64,000 nucleotides of DNA. Source: Emticicia fluvialis (GTDB lineage Bacteria > Bacteroidota > Bacteroidia > Cytophagales > Spirosomataceae). Below the pieces are notes generated by a model. That model was given only the letters and a program-made list of their open reading frames with translations. It was not told the DNA's origin and searched no databases. Within the stretch, counting starts at the first letter, position 1; every line of letters begins with the position of its first letter. Location of the stretch: NCBI RefSeq assembly GCF_024793945.1, contig NZ_JANUSD010000003.1:310001-374000 (forward strand). Direction: 5' to 3'. A program made the position numbers and the translations under genes. Positions 52,535 through 62,430 of the stretch are shown piece after piece.

Positions 52535-54016
52535 TTAATTAATTCTGAATCCCATTTCTGAAAGAGCGGCTCTGGCTTTGCTGTCTATTGTATTTTTGTA
52601 CTCATGATTTTTATATGAGATAGCTTTTTCAAAATAAATTTTTGCTTGATTTTTCTGGGCTTTTTCCTGAAAAATATAGCCTAATTGCAGAGCCGCACCA
52701 GCACCAAAATACCAGGGTTGCTTTTCATTGAGTACAATGGCCTTTTCGAAATAACCAATCGCTTTGTCGGCTTGGTTGTTCTTCTGGAAGGCTTTCCCTG
52801 CCAGATAGAAATATTCTGTTTTCTCCTTTTGTGTAATTAACTTCTGTTCGGTTATAGCTGCTATTAAATCAAGTGCATCAGTATAATACCCCCCGTCTAA
52901 TGCAAGTTTTGCCTGCAATAATTCTTTATTGGGTAAAACATGACCTTTGGCATAACTTTCATAAAATTTTTCAGCCGCCTTATCCCCTTCACTAATTGTG
53001 CTGCCTACAGCCGGAATTTTAGAAAGGTATGCTAGTGCCAGTTTATCATTATTCATGAGATAATTACTTAAAAACAATTTGAAATAAGTATCCTTCACAA
53101 AAGTTTTGATTTTTACATTTTTCAGATAAAGGCCATAAAAGCCATTGGCTTGCTGGTACTGACGCTTCATTAATGCTACATCGGCTCTATAAAGGTCAAG
53201 AATTGGACATACGATGTATTCATTTCCCGTTGGCAGCTTTTTAAGAATTTTATGGGTCAGTTCTGCATTATTAGCTCGCATTGATACAGCTAAGCCTATG
53301 AAATGTACATTTAAATTATCAGGTTGACTTTCTATAAACTTCATTAATTCGGCTTGCTCTTTTTCATCTATTTTTCCTACAAATGCCTGTATATAATAAG
53401 AACAATATCTTGCTTCATTGCCCCATACAGAATCTTTTGCTGCCTTATCTAATTCAAGCAAACCTTGACTAACATTTCCTTTAAGCCCAAGTATTTTAAG
53501 TGCCCACTTGAAATTGTCTGGTACTGACCCTACAATAATATGAAGACATCCGAGCGATTTGTAATTGGGCAGAAAGCCCGGAAACAACCTCTGATTTTCT
53601 TCAAGCAATTTAGCTGCCTCTATGATATTAAAGGCGGCCTTAAGTTCATGCCCGAACCGAAGTTTATTTAATGCCCAGTGCATTTTAATTTCAGCTCTGA
53701 GAAAACGGTTATATGGAGATTTTTCATCCAGGTCCTCAATTAAATCCAGTCGCTCACCCTCTTTGTGCTTTATTCTTTCATAGTATTCCTCGTCGTCTGA
53801 ATTCAACAATTCTACCATGTCAATATAATTTTCAAGATAAGCTCTGAAAGGGCTGTCTTTCTTTTCATTTACCAGAAGATTTCTACCTGCACGAATTTTA
53901 TATTTAAAAACCTCGGTATATGCCTTTTGAAACCCGGGTGTAAGCTCAAAATCGGCGGCCCCGGAATAAGAAGAAAAAACAAGTAAAATAATAATAGGCC
54001 TAATGATAAAATTCAT
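52535..54016 (-). CDS. Exported tetratricopeptide repeat protein
   Basis: 493 residues. A signal peptide (1-20, cleavage near S-G-A-A) sends it to the periplasm. The remainder is helical; TPR-like units are clear near the end, such as Y-L-A-G-K-A-F-Q-K-N-N-Q-A-D-K-A-I-G-Y-F-E-K-A-I (written across two units) and A-A-L-Q-L-G-Y-I-F-Q-E-K-A. The first half (A-Y-L-E-N-Y-I-D-M-V-E-L-L) has degenerate repeats. TPR proteins bind partner proteins; the partner is unknown. A single-gene unit on the minus strand. Confidence 0.8.
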   Translation of the reverse strand: MNFIIRPIIILLVFSSYSGAADFELTPGFQKAYTEVFKYKIRAGRNLLVNEKKDSPFRAYLENYIDMVELLNSDDEEYYERIKHKEGERLDLIEDLDEKSPYNRFLRAEIKMHWALNKLRFGHELKAAFNIIEAAKLLEENQRLFPGFLPNYKSLGCLHIIVGSVPDNFKWALKILGLKGNVSQGLLELDKAAKDSVWGNEARYCSYYIQAFVGKIDEKEQAELMKFIESQPDNLNVHFIGLAVSMRANNAELTHKILKKLPTGNEYIVCPILDLYRADVALMKRQYQQANGFYGLYLKNVKIKTFVKDTYFKLFLSNYLMNNDKLALAYLSKIPAVGSTISEGDKAAEKFYESYAKGHVLPNKELLQAKLALDGGYYTDALDLIAAITEQKLITQKEKTEYFYLAGKAFQKNNQADKAIGYFEKAIVLNEKQPWYFGAGAALQLGYIFQEKAQKNQAKIYFEKAISYKNHEYKNTIDSKARAALSEMGFRIN

Positions 54017-54293
54017 TGAATTGTCTTTATGAAAATGATTCGTATGTCGCTAAATTCTTTTTAAAGTGTATTAAGATGCAAGCTTAAATAAAATATTTTT
54101 ATTATCCTACTTATATTATATACTAAATAGATTATTGTATTAAATTGAGGTGTACCTATAAGCTATTGCCGGCATAAATCAGCGTAATATCGATTCACTA
54201 ACCTTAGAAAACGTTAAAACACCGCATTACGCATCATTAATTAAATTATAAATTGTACTTTAATAAGATACACGCATTTAGTTTAAAATTATC
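54017..54293. other. Intergenic region between divergent genes
   Basis: About 280 bp upstream of the TPR gene and before the leader copy 2. No gene seen. AT-rich with no exact -7 match on the minus strand. Confidence 0.35.
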
Positions 54294-54324
54294 TTGCAGG
54301 CTAAGAAACTATTAATTTATTTTG
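54294..54324 (+). promoter_or_regulatory. Candidate promoter of the second leader
   Basis: TTG at 54294-54296 and TATTTTG at 54318-54324 are 21 bp apart, the same geometry as the SusC 1 promoter; the latter lacks one T of TAnnTTTG. Its distance to hairpin 1 (about 120 bp) is close to that in copy 1 (about 140 bp), so promoter and leader seem to have been duplicated together. Confidence 0.5.
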
Positions 54325-54441
54325 TCGATAGATTTAGTAGAGTATTATTTTACTGATACTTTCTCCCTATCTACCTACTGCTGACAACCCTTGAAACATT
54401 AATTAATTTAAACCCAAAGAAGCATATATGAATTAAAAAAT

Positions 54442-54556
54442 ACCACTCCTGCTGGAACAAGAGTGGTAGGTCAAAAAAAAGGCTCATTGCGAATGATTCA
54501 GAAGGTTAAAATAACCTTCAGGTACCTTATTTTTTTATTTAACCATTACAAAGTAA
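54442..54556 (+). promoter_or_regulatory. Structured leader, copy 2, before a decayed SusC start
   Basis: Hairpin 1: 54442-54451 with 54458-54467 (ACCACTCCTG / CAAGAGTGGT, one C-A mismatch, 6-base loop). Conserved box AAAGGCTCATTGCGA at 54478-54492. Hairpin 2: GAAGGTTA at 54501-54508 with TAACCTTC at 54512-54519 (perfect 8 bp, 3-base loop). Palindrome AGGTACCT at 54520-54527. Then TTTAACCATTACAAAGTAAATG at 54538-54559. All five elements match leader copy 1 at 48986-49104 in order and approximate spacing. Confidence 0.7.
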
Positions 54557-54748
54557 ATGAAAAAGAATGTAAAAGTACATTTCTACAGCCCGATTTTATC
54601 AAGTAGGCTCAATACGTTTATTACCCGATTTTTTTCAGGAATAAACGCTTTAATCTTCGCTCAGAATGTCATTAACTATATTCAAAGAGCAAGGCTAAAG
54701 CCCTTTTCAACGTCTTTATTTACTTACCTGAAAGGTGATAAAATATAA
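54557..54748 (+). pseudogene. Remnant of a SusC-like gene start
   Basis: The ATG at 54557 follows the same 22-base sequence as SusC 1 and the first codons read M-K-K-N-V-K-V-H-F, matching M-K-K-N-V-L-V-Q-F of SusC 1. After about ten residues the similarity stops, and the 63-codon frame has no barrel, plug or signal-peptide continuation. This is the stump of a duplicated SusC gene whose body was lost. A real 63-residue protein is less likely. The second SusC gene begins 210 bp later, without this sequence at its own start. Confidence 0.65.
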
Positions 54749-54958
54749 TGGGTAGTGCTATAGCAAGAAAGTGTCGCGTCAGGATTTTAGTCTCTTCTTT
54801 AATATACAATTGAAAAGACTAATGCAATGCTGAAATAATTCAATGCCGACCCAGAACTGCCATTGTTAAGAAGCATTTTCCAGATAGCTGAACGCTACCA
54901 ACTACATCATTTACCATTATATCTCAGAATTTTCGGTCAATTAATCAAACAGCACATC

Positions 54959-57900
54959 ATGAAATTTAACAGGTTTACATTTACTTTATTGATTTTAGTT
55001 CATTTATCTGCTCATGTTTTTGCGCAGTCAAAAACTATAACCGGCACAGTAAAGGACAAAGACAACGGCGATGCGCTGCCGGGTGTTTCGGTAACAGTAA
55101 AAGGCACCAACACCGGTGTCGTTACTGATTTAACAGGTAGCTATAAGATTCAGGCTGCAGAAAGCAGCACACTGGTCTTCTCCTTTATAGGCTATTCTAC
55201 CATTGAAAAAGTGGTGGGCAATAGCGCCTCAATTTCTGTTGATTTGGTATCAGAAGCAAAATTACTCAGCGAAGTAAGGGTAGTTGGCTATGGCACCCAA
55301 ACCAAAGCAGAATTTACAGGTTCGGCAGCAAGGGTTAGCGGAGACGTGGTAAAAGAACAACCTATTCAGAGTTTTGACCAGGCGCTGTCTGGCCGTGCCG
55401 CCGGGGTAAACATAGCACAGCCCAATGGTGTGTTAAACAACCCGCCGGTTATCCGTATACGTGGGGTTAATTCCATCTCTTTAAGTTCGTATCCTTTAGT
55501 GGTGGTAGATGGTATACCTATCAACACCGGTAATATATCTACCAGCACAGCCGTACCCAATAACCCTTTGGGAGACATCAACCCGGCTGATATTGAATCG
55601 ATAGACGTACTGAAAGATGCTGCCTCAACCGCAATCTATGGCTCACGTGCAGCCGGAGGTGTCATCCTGGTTACTACCAAGAGGGGTAAAACCGGCAAAC
55701 CGCGTATCACCTACGAAGCATGGGCAGGGGTATCTAATGTTACCCGTTTGCACGAGCTTTTAAATGCAGAACAGTTTATAACCATTAAAAATGAGGCAGT
55801 TTTAAATGCTAAAGTACTAGGTGGCAATGCCAATAACGACAACGTGGCATCTGCCCTGTTTTTTCCTAATACCGATGCCAGCAACAAACCAGTAGATACC
55901 CGTTGGTACGATTACATCTACCGCCAGGGGGTTTCACAAAGTCATAATTTAAGCGTGTCGGGTGGCACTGCATCAACAAACTATTACTTTTCAGCAAACT
56001 TTACCAAACAGAATGGTTTTCTGGTAGGCAATGAATTCAACAGAAAGGCGGTTCGTTTCAATATCGACCAGGAGCTTACCTCATGGTTGAAGTTCAAAGG
56101 CGGCTTGTCTTATAACACCAGCTTTAATGAATCACCTTATGCCGGTTCATTGCCTAATTCCAATTTCTTTCTGGTTGGGGTAGCACGTTTAGCCATTGCT
56201 CTTCCACCCAATGTAGGGCCGTTTAATGCCGACGGAAGCTACAATGTAAACCCGGCAAGCCCAAATACCATTGGCGTGGGCAACAATAAGTTTATCAGTA
56301 ACTGGGGTAACCCGGTGGCCTTGCTTAACGAAAACAGGTATACCTCTGCCAACGACCGGGTGATTGCCAACTTTACGCTTGATGCCGAAATCATTAAAAA
56401 CCTGAAGTTTACGACTACCTATGCGGTAGACCGGCTTAAAACAGAAACGGTGAGTTTCGACAGCGCGATTCAGGGAAATGGGTTTTCTAGCAGAGGGAAT
56501 GCTACGAATACCTCAGGTCTGAGAGACAACTGGAACTGGACAAACACCTTAGGTTATAACTTTTCTATTGGGGCAAAAAACAGCGTAGCTGCCTTGATAG
56601 GCTACGACATCCAGAAATTTGATGTGTCTTCATGGGGTGCTTCAAGAACGCAGACTTCTGACCCTTTCTTCGAGAATTATCAGGGTAACTGGGGCGCAAT
56701 TGCCGCTTCCAACAACGAAATCGGCCAACGTGTATTTCTTTCTTCCTTTGCCCGCCTGAACTACGACTTCAGTAAAAAATACTTTGTTACTTTCAACTTC
56801 CGCCGCGACGGTAACTCTGCGCTGGGTACCGGCCGTAAATGGGGCAACTTTGGTGGTGTATCTGGTGGCTGGCAGCTTTCTGACGAAGAATTTTACAAAA
56901 ACTCTTCTCTGGCAAGAGTACTTAACAGTGTGAAACTGAGAGCCAGCTGGGGCAGAGTCGGGAACGGCAATTTAAGCAACGAATACAGTTCTCTTGAACT
57001 ATACAGCGGTTCATTGTACGGCAATGCGGCTACCTGGGCTATTGCACAGGCTGGAAACTCAAACTTAGGGTGGGAAACCAGCAAGCAAACCAACATAGGT
57101 GCAGAGCTGGGTTTTCTGAACGACCGCATACAACTGGAGGCAACTTATTTTAACAACGATGTTGATGGTTTGATATTAAGCGCGCCGCAGGCCGTATCAA
57201 AGGGGATTCCTGGCAATGCCATTCTAGGCAATGTGGGCTCTATGTATAACCGGGGTCTTGAGTTAGGCATTAATGCCAGCATTTTGCGCAAGGGAGATTT
57301 TTCGTGGAATGCCTCATTCAATATTACTACGCTTAAAAACAGAGTTACAGCGCTGGCTGACGGCAATACCGATATAATAGGTACTACACACGTAGCCTAT
57401 GAAACCACCAACATTACACGTGTAGGGCATTCGGTAGGTAGCTTGTACGGTGCCAGAACTGCAGGTGTGAATCCGGCTAACGGGCAGCGCATTTTTATCA
57501 ATGCCAAGGGAGAACAAGTACAGTTCAGTCAGGTAGTGTTACCGGGCCAAAGCCAATGGACTTACCTTGACGGCACAAAAGCGCCTGCCATTACCGGTGC
57601 CGATTATTACCTGATAGGCAATGCCTTGCCTACCTTTTACGGAGGGTTGGCTAATAATTTCAAATATAAAAACTTCGACCTGGGTATTAATCTCTCGTAT
57701 TCAGGCGGTAATTATATCATGAACGGTACCCGTGCTACTTTGCTAGACCAGAGAGCATATAACAATTCAACCGAGATACTGAACCGCTGGCAAAAACCGG
57801 GCGATATTACTGATATACCCAGATTGGTTTATAACGACCAGACCTCAAGCGGTTCTTCGTTCCCTGTTTCTGCCAATGCCGAGAAAGCAGACTTTATACG

Positions 57901-58135
57901 CCTGCAAAATGCTTCTCTGGGCTATCGCCTACCTAATTCGCAGGCTTTGTCTTCAATCAGCTTGTCGGCAGTGCGCGTGTACGTTCAGGGAGCTAACCTA
58001 TTTCTAATTACCAAATATTCGGGTACAGACCCTGAGTCTTCTGTCAATGGTAATTCCAATACAACGCCGGGTGTAGAGAAAAACTCGGTTGGGCAGGCGC
58101 GCACTTTCACATTTGGTATCAATGTAAGTTTCTGA
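54959..58135 (+). CDS. SusC/RagA TonB-linked outer membrane transporter 2
   Basis: 1058 residues from ATG 54959, which begins a normal signal peptide (M-K-F-N-R-F-T-F-T-L-L-I, A-Q cleavage). The frame opens earlier at 54863, giving 32 residues without signal character. Carboxypeptidase-like domain (I-T-G-T-V-K-D, G-V-S-V-T-V-K-G-T), then R-V-V-G-Y-G-T-Q, plug with I-R-I-R-G-V-N-S-I and V-V-V-D-G-I-P-I, and a barrel ending T-F-G-I-N-V-S-F. It pairs with SusD 2 encoded 49 bp downstream. It probably uses the leader-copy-2 promoter. Confidence 0.95.
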   Translation: MKFNRFTFTLLILVHLSAHVFAQSKTITGTVKDKDNGDALPGVSVTVKGTNTGVVTDLTGSYKIQAAESSTLVFSFIGYSTIEKVVGNSASISVDLVSEAKLLSEVRVVGYGTQTKAEFTGSAARVSGDVVKEQPIQSFDQALSGRAAGVNIAQPNGVLNNPPVIRIRGVNSISLSSYPLVVVDGIPINTGNISTSTAVPNNPLGDINPADIESIDVLKDAASTAIYGSRAAGGVILVTTKRGKTGKPRITYEAWAGVSNVTRLHELLNAEQFITIKNEAVLNAKVLGGNANNDNVASALFFPNTDASNKPVDTRWYDYIYRQGVSQSHNLSVSGGTASTNYYFSANFTKQNGFLVGNEFNRKAVRFNIDQELTSWLKFKGGLSYNTSFNESPYAGSLPNSNFFLVGVARLAIALPPNVGPFNADGSYNVNPASPNTIGVGNNKFISNWGNPVALLNENRYTSANDRVIANFTLDAEIIKNLKFTTTYAVDRLKTETVSFDSAIQGNGFSSRGNATNTSGLRDNWNWTNTLGYNFSIGAKNSVAALIGYDIQKFDVSSWGASRTQTSDPFFENYQGNWGAIAASNNEIGQRVFLSSFARLNYDFSKKYFVTFNFRRDGNSALGTGRKWGNFGGVSGGWQLSDEEFYKNSSLARVLNSVKLRASWGRVGNGNLSNEYSSLELYSGSLYGNAATWAIAQAGNSNLGWETSKQTNIGAELGFLNDRIQLEATYFNNDVDGLILSAPQAVSKGIPGNAILGNVGSMYNRGLELGINASILRKGDFSWNASFNITTLKNRVTALADGNTDIIGTTHVAYETTNITRVGHSVGSLYGARTAGVNPANGQRIFINAKGEQVQFSQVVLPGQSQWTYLDGTKAPAITGADYYLIGNALPTFYGGLANNFKYKNFDLGINLSYSGGNYIMNGTRATLLDQRAYNNSTEILNRWQKPGDITDIPRLVYNDQTSSGSSFPVSANAEKADFIRLQNASLGYRLPNSQALSSISLSAVRVYVQGANLFLITKYSGTDPESSVNGNSNTTPGVEKNSVGQARTFTFGINVSF

Positions 58136-58184
58136 CCTGTTGAACCATAGTCAGAGCATATATACAATTAAAATCGTAAGAACA

Positions 58185-59633
58185 ATGAAACTTATATCCA
58201 GAAATATATCATTAGCAGGCCTGCTGGCAGGTTCACTTTTTATACTCTCAGGCTGCGACCAGGAGAAAGAACTTAATCCGGCACCCATTACAGCCATTAG
58301 CGGCGTAAACGCATTCGATACCCCCGACCGTATTCTGGGCCTTGTGAATGGTATTTACAAAGCTGCCAAATCATCTAACTTTTATGGAGGCAACTATTAC
58401 ATCTATACTGAGGCTCGCGGAGAGGAGTTCATCAACAGAACCAGTAATACTTTTACGGCATTTGAAGCCTGGAGCCAGACCTTAAATTCGGGTTCAAACT
58501 TTGTGGCCGGTTTTTGGGAAGCAGGCTACAGAACCATTAATAATGCCAATATTCTGATTCAGGGCTTGAAGGATAATCCGAAGGTAGTTAGCGAAACCCT
58601 CAATAAACAGTATACAGCAGAGGCTAAGTTCCTAAGAGCTTTGAGCTATTATGCTTTGGTAACTCTGTATGCCCGCCCCTATAATGAAAACAAGGGCGCT
58701 TCGCCAGGATTACCTCTGCGCCTGAATGCTGAAAAATCAACTGCGAATAATGACTTAAAGCGTAGCTCAGTAGCAGAAGTATATGCACAGATTATCAAGG
58801 ACCTCAATGAAGCTGAAGCAGATTTGCCCCTCACCTACGCAACAGCCTTGCTGAATACCACCCGCGCCCACCGCAACACGGCCATAGCGTTAAAAACGCG
58901 CGTGTATCTAAACAGCAGTAATTATGAGAAGGTAATTGAAGAAGCGAAGAAGATTGTTTCAACCGCTGCACCGTTTACTGCCTCATCTGGTGTGGTGCAT
59001 AAGTTGCAAAACATTGTTGAGATTTTCACTACCAATTATACCAGTACAGAGTCTATCCTTTCTATTCCGATGACCGAACTGGATAACGTTACAGGTCAGC
59101 CGTCGTTCCCGTATGTATTTAATGCTAACGCAGAATATAACCTTAACCCAACGGGTATATGGGGTGATAAAGAATGGAAATCTACCGATTTGAGAAGGAC
59201 ATTTGCCCGTACGGCATCAGGCGTGCAGTTTCTGACCAAATATAATAAACCGTCTCCTTTTCTGGACTACATGCCGGTTATCAGGTACTCAGAGGTATTA
59301 CTGAACTATGCCGAAGCTGCAGCACAAACCGGAGACCTGAAGAAAGCAACAGAACTGTTAAAGGCTGTTCGTAATCGTTCTGATGCTACTTATGAGTTCC
59401 CGACCTCGGCCATATCAACAGCGCCGGCATTGGTAAATACCATTCTTACCGAGCGCAGAATTGAGCTACTGGGTGAAGGCTTCCGGTCGAACGATTTGCT
59501 TAGGAATCTGCTGCCGCTTCCTGCCAAGTCAAGCAGTTCTCTGACAGCCCCCGAGGTGAAACCGTCGCAGGATAATTACATATTCCCACTGCCCAATGTA
59601 GAAATAGTAACAAACAGGCTATTGCTTCAATAA
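58185..59633 (+). CDS. SusD/RagB family nutrient-uptake lipoprotein 2
   Basis: 482 residues from ATG 58185 (an upstream ATG at 58140 adds 15 unneeded residues). Lipoprotein signal with Cys24 (I-L-S-G-C-D-Q-E). SusD landmarks: I-L-G-L-V-N-G-I-Y-K-A-A, A-K-F-L-R-A-L-S-Y-Y-A-L-V, Y-A-E-A-A-A-Q-T-G and the C-terminal E-R-R-I-E-L-L-G-E-G-F-R. It caps SusC 2. The two SusCD pairs in this window are only distantly alike, so they probably take up different ligands. Confidence 0.93.
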   Translation: MKLISRNISLAGLLAGSLFILSGCDQEKELNPAPITAISGVNAFDTPDRILGLVNGIYKAAKSSNFYGGNYYIYTEARGEEFINRTSNTFTAFEAWSQTLNSGSNFVAGFWEAGYRTINNANILIQGLKDNPKVVSETLNKQYTAEAKFLRALSYYALVTLYARPYNENKGASPGLPLRLNAEKSTANNDLKRSSVAEVYAQIIKDLNEAEADLPLTYATALLNTTRAHRNTAIALKTRVYLNSSNYEKVIEEAKKIVSTAAPFTASSGVVHKLQNIVEIFTTNYTSTESILSIPMTELDNVTGQPSFPYVFNANAEYNLNPTGIWGDKEWKSTDLRRTFARTASGVQFLTKYNKPSPFLDYMPVIRYSEVLLNYAEAAAQTGDLKKATELLKAVRNRSDATYEFPTSAISTAPALVNTILTERRIELLGEGFRSNDLLRNLLPLPAKSSSSLTAPEVKPSQDNYIFPLPNVEIVTNRLLLQ

Positions 59634-59682
59634 GCCTCTTTTACTCTTGTTGAACCTTATTTACTCAAAAACTAAAAGAGCT

Positions 59683-61425
59683 ATGTTACGTTTTCTTTTC
59701 TTTCTATTGATTCCAATCGGAATATATGCCCAGCGGGTCCGTGTAGGTGAAAACCAGCATGAGAACCACACAAGCAGCCAGGCTGAAGCACATGACGGAG
59801 GCGTAACCCATGACAACCATAGTCATCTGGAGCATATTTTAGGATACCGTAAAGAAACCGTCTATGTACCTAATTTACCTCCTCCAGTACTCTTTAAGGG
59901 TATTGGAGAGGTAAATTTTAAAATCAGTACTAAATCGGCTAAGACCCAGCAGTATTTTAATCAGGGCATAGCATTACTTCACTGCTTCTGGGACTTTGAG
60001 GCCTATCGGGCTTTTAAGGAAGCTATTAAGCACGATTCCTTAGCTATCATGCCTTATTATGGTTTGTATAGTGCCATTGGTGCGATAGAAGGAGATGAGT
60101 TTAAACCCGACCAGAAACTGGCATTAGCTAAAATCAAACAATTAAAGGAGAAAGCGAGTGACAGAGAAAAACTGTACGCTGAAGCCATTATACTAAGAGA
60201 TGATGAGAAAACAGGTGGTAAAGCTGCGTATCAATCTAAGTTAGAATTGATTATTCACAAATATCCTGAAGATGTGGATGCGCAATTATTTCTGGCTCTT
60301 AGTAAAATGGCTGGTTATGACACAAAGCTGAATCCTCGCGAAGGACAGCTTTATTCAGAGTATTTGCTGAAAGATATTCTGCGGAATCAACCTGACAATG
60401 CCGCAGCCCATCATTACTGGATTCATCTGAAAGAAAATTGCTGTCCGGAAGACGCCTTTCAAAGTGCTGAAACGCTATCAAGACTTGCGCCTAATTCAGG
60501 ACACATGGTGCACATGCCAGGACACGTGTATTACAAAGCAGGCCAGTATCAGAAAGCCTATGAATCTTTTATTGCGGCTGTAAAAGTAGATTCGGCCTAT
60601 ATGAAAGATCAGAAAATACCAGAGGTTGATGCCTGGAATTACATACATAACATTAACTATCTGCTTTCTAACTGCGCCGAAGACGGTAGGTATAACACTG
60701 CGCTATACTATGCTGAAAAGCTGAAAAATATGCCTGCCACGAAGGAGCGAAAAAGAAAATTTGAAGGCAGATTTTTCTATCAGGGGGTGATTGCGCCTGC
60801 CAAGATGGAACTATGCTTTGGTTTCTATCAAAGAGCGGCGGATAAATTGGCGGCCATTAGACTAGACAAAGATAGTCTATTTACCAATAAAGCCATTGCT
60901 TACAAAAACGCGCTTTTCCATTTTGCCTCCGGAATGGCTGCCATAAAAGCAAACAACATTGCTCTTGCCAGCCAGCATTCAGAAGCATTAGATGCTCACC
61001 TCTGGAGAAACCTAAATCAATCTGCAACCCAAGACCAGATGAATGCCAGGAGAGTAAGCGACTTGAATGTGGCATCTTTGGAATTGCAGGGAGTCATACA
61101 AAGTGCTGAAGGCAACTATGATGCTGCTATAGAAACACTTGAGTTAGCTACACAAAAAGAAGAGGATCTAGGCTATAGCGAGCCACCTACCTATGCCCGG
61201 CCTGTGCTGATTAGCCTGGCTGAAGCCCATCTGAAAGCTGGCAAATTTGATAAAGCTGAAAAAACATATCAGCAACTTCTTAAAAAACACCCTAACAGTG
61301 CTAATGGTATATGGGGGCTATGCAAGGTCTATAAACAAAAAAATGACCACCACAAACTTCACGAGTACAAGGAAAAACTCAATGAAGTACTAAAGTATGG
61401 CGATAAAAGCCTTTTCCCGTTGTAA
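59683..61425 (+). CDS. Exported TPR protein with His-rich N-terminus
   Basis: 580 residues from ATG 59683; a TTG at 59647 would add 12 residues. Signal peptide to about residue 17 (G-I-Y-A-Q). A His-rich segment follows (N-Q-H-E-N-H-T, H-D-G-G-V-T-H-D-N-H-S-H-L-E-H), which could bind metal. Then the TPR part: Y-F-N-Q-G-I-A-L-L-H-C-F-W-D-F-E-A-Y-R is the signature of a Bacteroidota TPR family with the Q-G-x-x-L-L-x-x-F-x-x-x-E-A pattern. Repeats continue to the end. It follows SusD 2 by 50 bp and may be in the same operon. Confidence 0.8.
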   Translation: MLRFLFFLLIPIGIYAQRVRVGENQHENHTSSQAEAHDGGVTHDNHSHLEHILGYRKETVYVPNLPPPVLFKGIGEVNFKISTKSAKTQQYFNQGIALLHCFWDFEAYRAFKEAIKHDSLAIMPYYGLYSAIGAIEGDEFKPDQKLALAKIKQLKEKASDREKLYAEAIILRDDEKTGGKAAYQSKLELIIHKYPEDVDAQLFLALSKMAGYDTKLNPREGQLYSEYLLKDILRNQPDNAAAHHYWIHLKENCCPEDAFQSAETLSRLAPNSGHMVHMPGHVYYKAGQYQKAYESFIAAVKVDSAYMKDQKIPEVDAWNYIHNINYLLSNCAEDGRYNTALYYAEKLKNMPATKERKRKFEGRFFYQGVIAPAKMELCFGFYQRAADKLAAIRLDKDSLFTNKAIAYKNALFHFASGMAAIKANNIALASQHSEALDAHLWRNLNQSATQDQMNARRVSDLNVASLELQGVIQSAEGNYDAAIETLELATQKEEDLGYSEPPTYARPVLISLAEAHLKAGKFDKAEKTYQQLLKKHPNSANGIWGLCKVYKQKNDHHKLHEYKEKLNEVLKYGDKSLFPL

Positions 61426-61476
61426 TCAATCTGTTGTTTTATCATACACATTTATTCACATCAAAATTTAATTCTT

Positions 61477-62358
61477 ATGAACAAGTACATAAAATGTCTG
61501 GCGCTACTACTACCATTGGCAGCGTTCTCGTTTGTGGTAGAAACTCCTTACGAAACATCTATTAAAAGCTGGCAACAGAAAAGAATAGAAAACCTGAAAA
61601 GTGAAGAAGGTTGGCTGAATCTGGCCGGATTATTCTGGCTGGAAGAAGGGGAAAATACGATTGGAGGGGATAAAAAGAACTCTATCGTATTCCCAGCCGA
61701 CCATTCAGCACCTTTTATCGGAAAAATAATTTTAAAGAAAGGGCAAATTACTTTTGAAGCCGCACCAAATGCGGTAGTCTTACAAGGCAATGACCCTATA
61801 TTGGAAACAACGCTTTTTCCGTATAACGGCTTTAAACCCACGGTTTTAAAACATAAAACCTTGCGTTGGTTTATTATTCAGAGAGGTGATAAATATGCTA
61901 TCCGGCTGAGAGATCTAGAAGGAGAATACCTGTTGGGTTTTAAAGGCATTGAGACTTTCCCGATTAACGAAGCATGGAAAGTAAAAACCCGGTTTGTACC
62001 AACTGAAGGCAAAAAACTGAGCATTACAGATATTACCGGAAGAACTTACGAACAGGATTCGCCAGGGAAACTGGTATTTACTCTTGATGGTAAAGAGTAT
62101 AGTTTAGCTGCAACAGGCAAGAAAGAACGCTTGCATGTTGTATTCAGCGATGCCACCAGCAAACACGAAACGTATGGAGCAGGCAGATTTCTGGATGCCG
62201 AAGCCCCGGATGCAGAGGGTAACATCTATTTAGATTTCAATAAGGCATATAACCCGCCATGTGCTTTTACACCGTATGCCACCTGCCCGCTTCCGGTTAA
62301 AGAGAATCAACTGACGGTAGCGATTAAAGCGGGTGAGAAATACAGCGGAAATCATTAA
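61477..62358 (+). CDS. DUF1684 domain-containing protein
   Basis: 293 residues. The pattern of DUF1684 is clear: W-Q-Q-K-R-I-E-N-L-K, G-W-L-N-L-A-G-L-F-W-L-E-E-G near 43-56, and the end N-P-P-C-A-F-T-P-Y-A-T-C-P-L-P with its paired Cys. A signal peptide (1-19, A-F-S-F-V) suggests envelope localisation. DUF1684 has no assigned biochemistry that I know. It is the last plus-strand gene before the convergent pair and is followed by a bidirectional terminator. Confidence 0.88.
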   Translation: MNKYIKCLALLLPLAAFSFVVETPYETSIKSWQQKRIENLKSEEGWLNLAGLFWLEEGENTIGGDKKNSIVFPADHSAPFIGKIILKKGQITFEAAPNAVVLQGNDPILETTLFPYNGFKPTVLKHKTLRWFIIQRGDKYAIRLRDLEGEYLLGFKGIETFPINEAWKVKTRFVPTEGKKLSITDITGRTYEQDSPGKLVFTLDGKEYSLAATGKKERLHVVFSDATSKHETYGAGRFLDAEAPDAEGNIYLDFNKAYNPPCAFTPYATCPLPVKENQLTVAIKAGEKYSGNH

Positions 62359-62379
62359 ACTAACCTATTCAAGCAGCTG

Positions 62380-62418
62380 TTTTCAATCCCTATGGGTAAC
62401 CCCTATAAGGGTTGAAAA
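62380..62418. terminator. Bidirectional terminator between convergent genes
   Basis: A long hairpin pairs 62380-62396 with 62401-62418 (17 pairs, two G-U and one mismatch). The outer arm TTTTCAA/TTGAAAA gives T-tracts on both strands, and the loop is three or four bases. It sits between the DUF1684 stop (62358) and the DUF2490 stop (62431). Confidence 0.7.
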
Positions 62419-62430
62419 TAGCCTGTTTGT

